From NCBI GenBank assembly GCA_964383815.1, contig CAYLIC010000071.1, forward strand, positions 1-5,296: 5,296 nucleotides of DNA, in the 5' to 3' direction. Origin of the DNA: UBA11524 sp964383815 (lineage in GTDB: Bacteria; Bacillota; Clostridia; Christensenellales; Aristaeellaceae). Of this stretch, positions 5,098 to 5,296 are shown in pieces. The notes under the pieces were generated by a model, which saw only the letters and a list, made by a program, of their open reading frames with translations, made no database searches and was not told the origin of the DNA. Every line of letters begins with the position of its first letter. Within the stretch, counting starts at the first letter, position 1. Both the position numbers and the translations under genes were made by a program.

Positions 5098-5280
5098 ATG
5101 AAACTGAAGATCACCCTGATCAAGTCTCCCATCGCCAGCCTGCCCAAGCACAAGGCTACGGTAGCTGCGATGGGCCTGAAGAAGGTCGGCCAGACCGTCA
5201 TTCAGCCCGATAACGCCTGCGTCCGCGGGCAGATCTTCGCCGTGAAGCACATGGTGAAGGTTGAAGAAGTCAACGAGTAA
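5098..5280 (+). CDS. rpmD: 50S ribosomal protein L30
   Basis: L30 is a small 50S protein with a ferredoxin-like fold that packs on 23S rRNA. The 60 residues are the standard bacterial length. LKITLIKSPIASLPKHKATVAAMGLKKVGQTV (3-34) contains the family signature, and the ending RGQIFAVKHMVKVEEV (43-58) matches the conserved C-terminal strand. A first ATG at 5092 would give an MTMKLK start but is too close to AAGGAGG; ATG 5098 gives the conventional MKLKITL. Its stop (5278-5280) runs straight into the ribosome binding site of the next gene, expected to be rplO. Confidence 0.98.
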   Translation: MKLKITLIKSPIASLPKHKATVAAMGLKKVGQTVIQPDNACVRGQIFAVKHMVKVEEVNE

Positions 5281-5287
5281 AGGAGGG
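5281..5287 (+). promoter_or_regulatory. Ribosome binding site of the next gene, probably rplO (L15)
   Basis: AGGAGGG directly follows the rpmD stop. The window ends 9 bases later, so the start codon of the next gene should lie just outside, about position 5297. L15 follows L30 in the usual spc operon order; the identity is inferred from that order alone. Confidence 0.7.
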
Positions 5288-5296
5288 AAACCCCAA

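Noticed and set aside
5109..5121. GATCA-CCC-TGATC inverted repeat in the first codons of rpmD
   Set aside because: A 5-bp, AT-rich stem from ordinary codons (ATC ACC CTG ATC); expected by chance in a window of this size.
4473..5201. 242-codon open frame on the minus strand opposite rpsE
   Set aside because: Shadow of rplR, rpsE and rpmD; no homology visible, low-complexity composition.

Overview
This window is an uninterrupted stretch of the S10-spc ribosomal protein gene cluster of a bacterium, read entirely on the + strand. It contains the last codons of rplV (L22) and then complete genes for S3, L16, L29, S17, L14, L24, L5, S14, S8, L6, L18, S5 and L30. It ends at the ribosome binding site of the next gene, expected to be rplO (L15). 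Nearly every base is coding, and the intergenic gaps run from a 1-base overlap to 30 bases.

The organism is most likely a Gram-positive bacterium of the Clostridia, possibly an Oscillospiraceae/Ruminococcaceae-type gut lineage. Several features point this way: the short zinc-binding (C+, type Z) S14; the cysteine-containing L24; strong AAGGAGG Shine-Dalgarno sites before almost every gene; no visible promoter or terminator between the S10-type and spc-type halves; and protein sequences that resemble Firmicutes homologues. Codon third positions favour G and C (AAG, GGC, CTG, GCC), so this is a moderately GC-rich member. The phylum-level reading is fairly secure; the family is a guess from general resemblance.

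Layout: 1-1666 is the distal part of the S10 operon (rplV end, rpsC, rplP, rpmC, rpsQ). From 1691 to the end is the spc operon (rplN, rplX, rplE, rpsZ, rpsH, rplF, rplR, rpsE, rpmD). The two halves are only 24 bases apart and are probably one transcript. The products are made together for the ribosome: S3 and S14 meet in the 30S head, S5 and S8 in the body near the decoding site, S17 in the 30S body, L5 and L18 hold 5S rRNA in the central protuberance, L16 lies by the A-site tRNA, L22, L24 and L29 surround the peptide exit tunnel, and L6, L14 and L30 lie elsewhere on the 50S.

I found no new system, mobile element, RNA gene, CRISPR array or foreign insertion. The points worth a second look are small and regulatory: a perfect 8-base-arm inverted repeat built from less-favoured codons just inside rplF; a TAATG junction without a good Shine-Dalgarno site before rpmC; Shine-Dalgarno sites written into the tails of L22 and S3; and two cysteine-type (C+) zinc-ribbon proteins in one operon.
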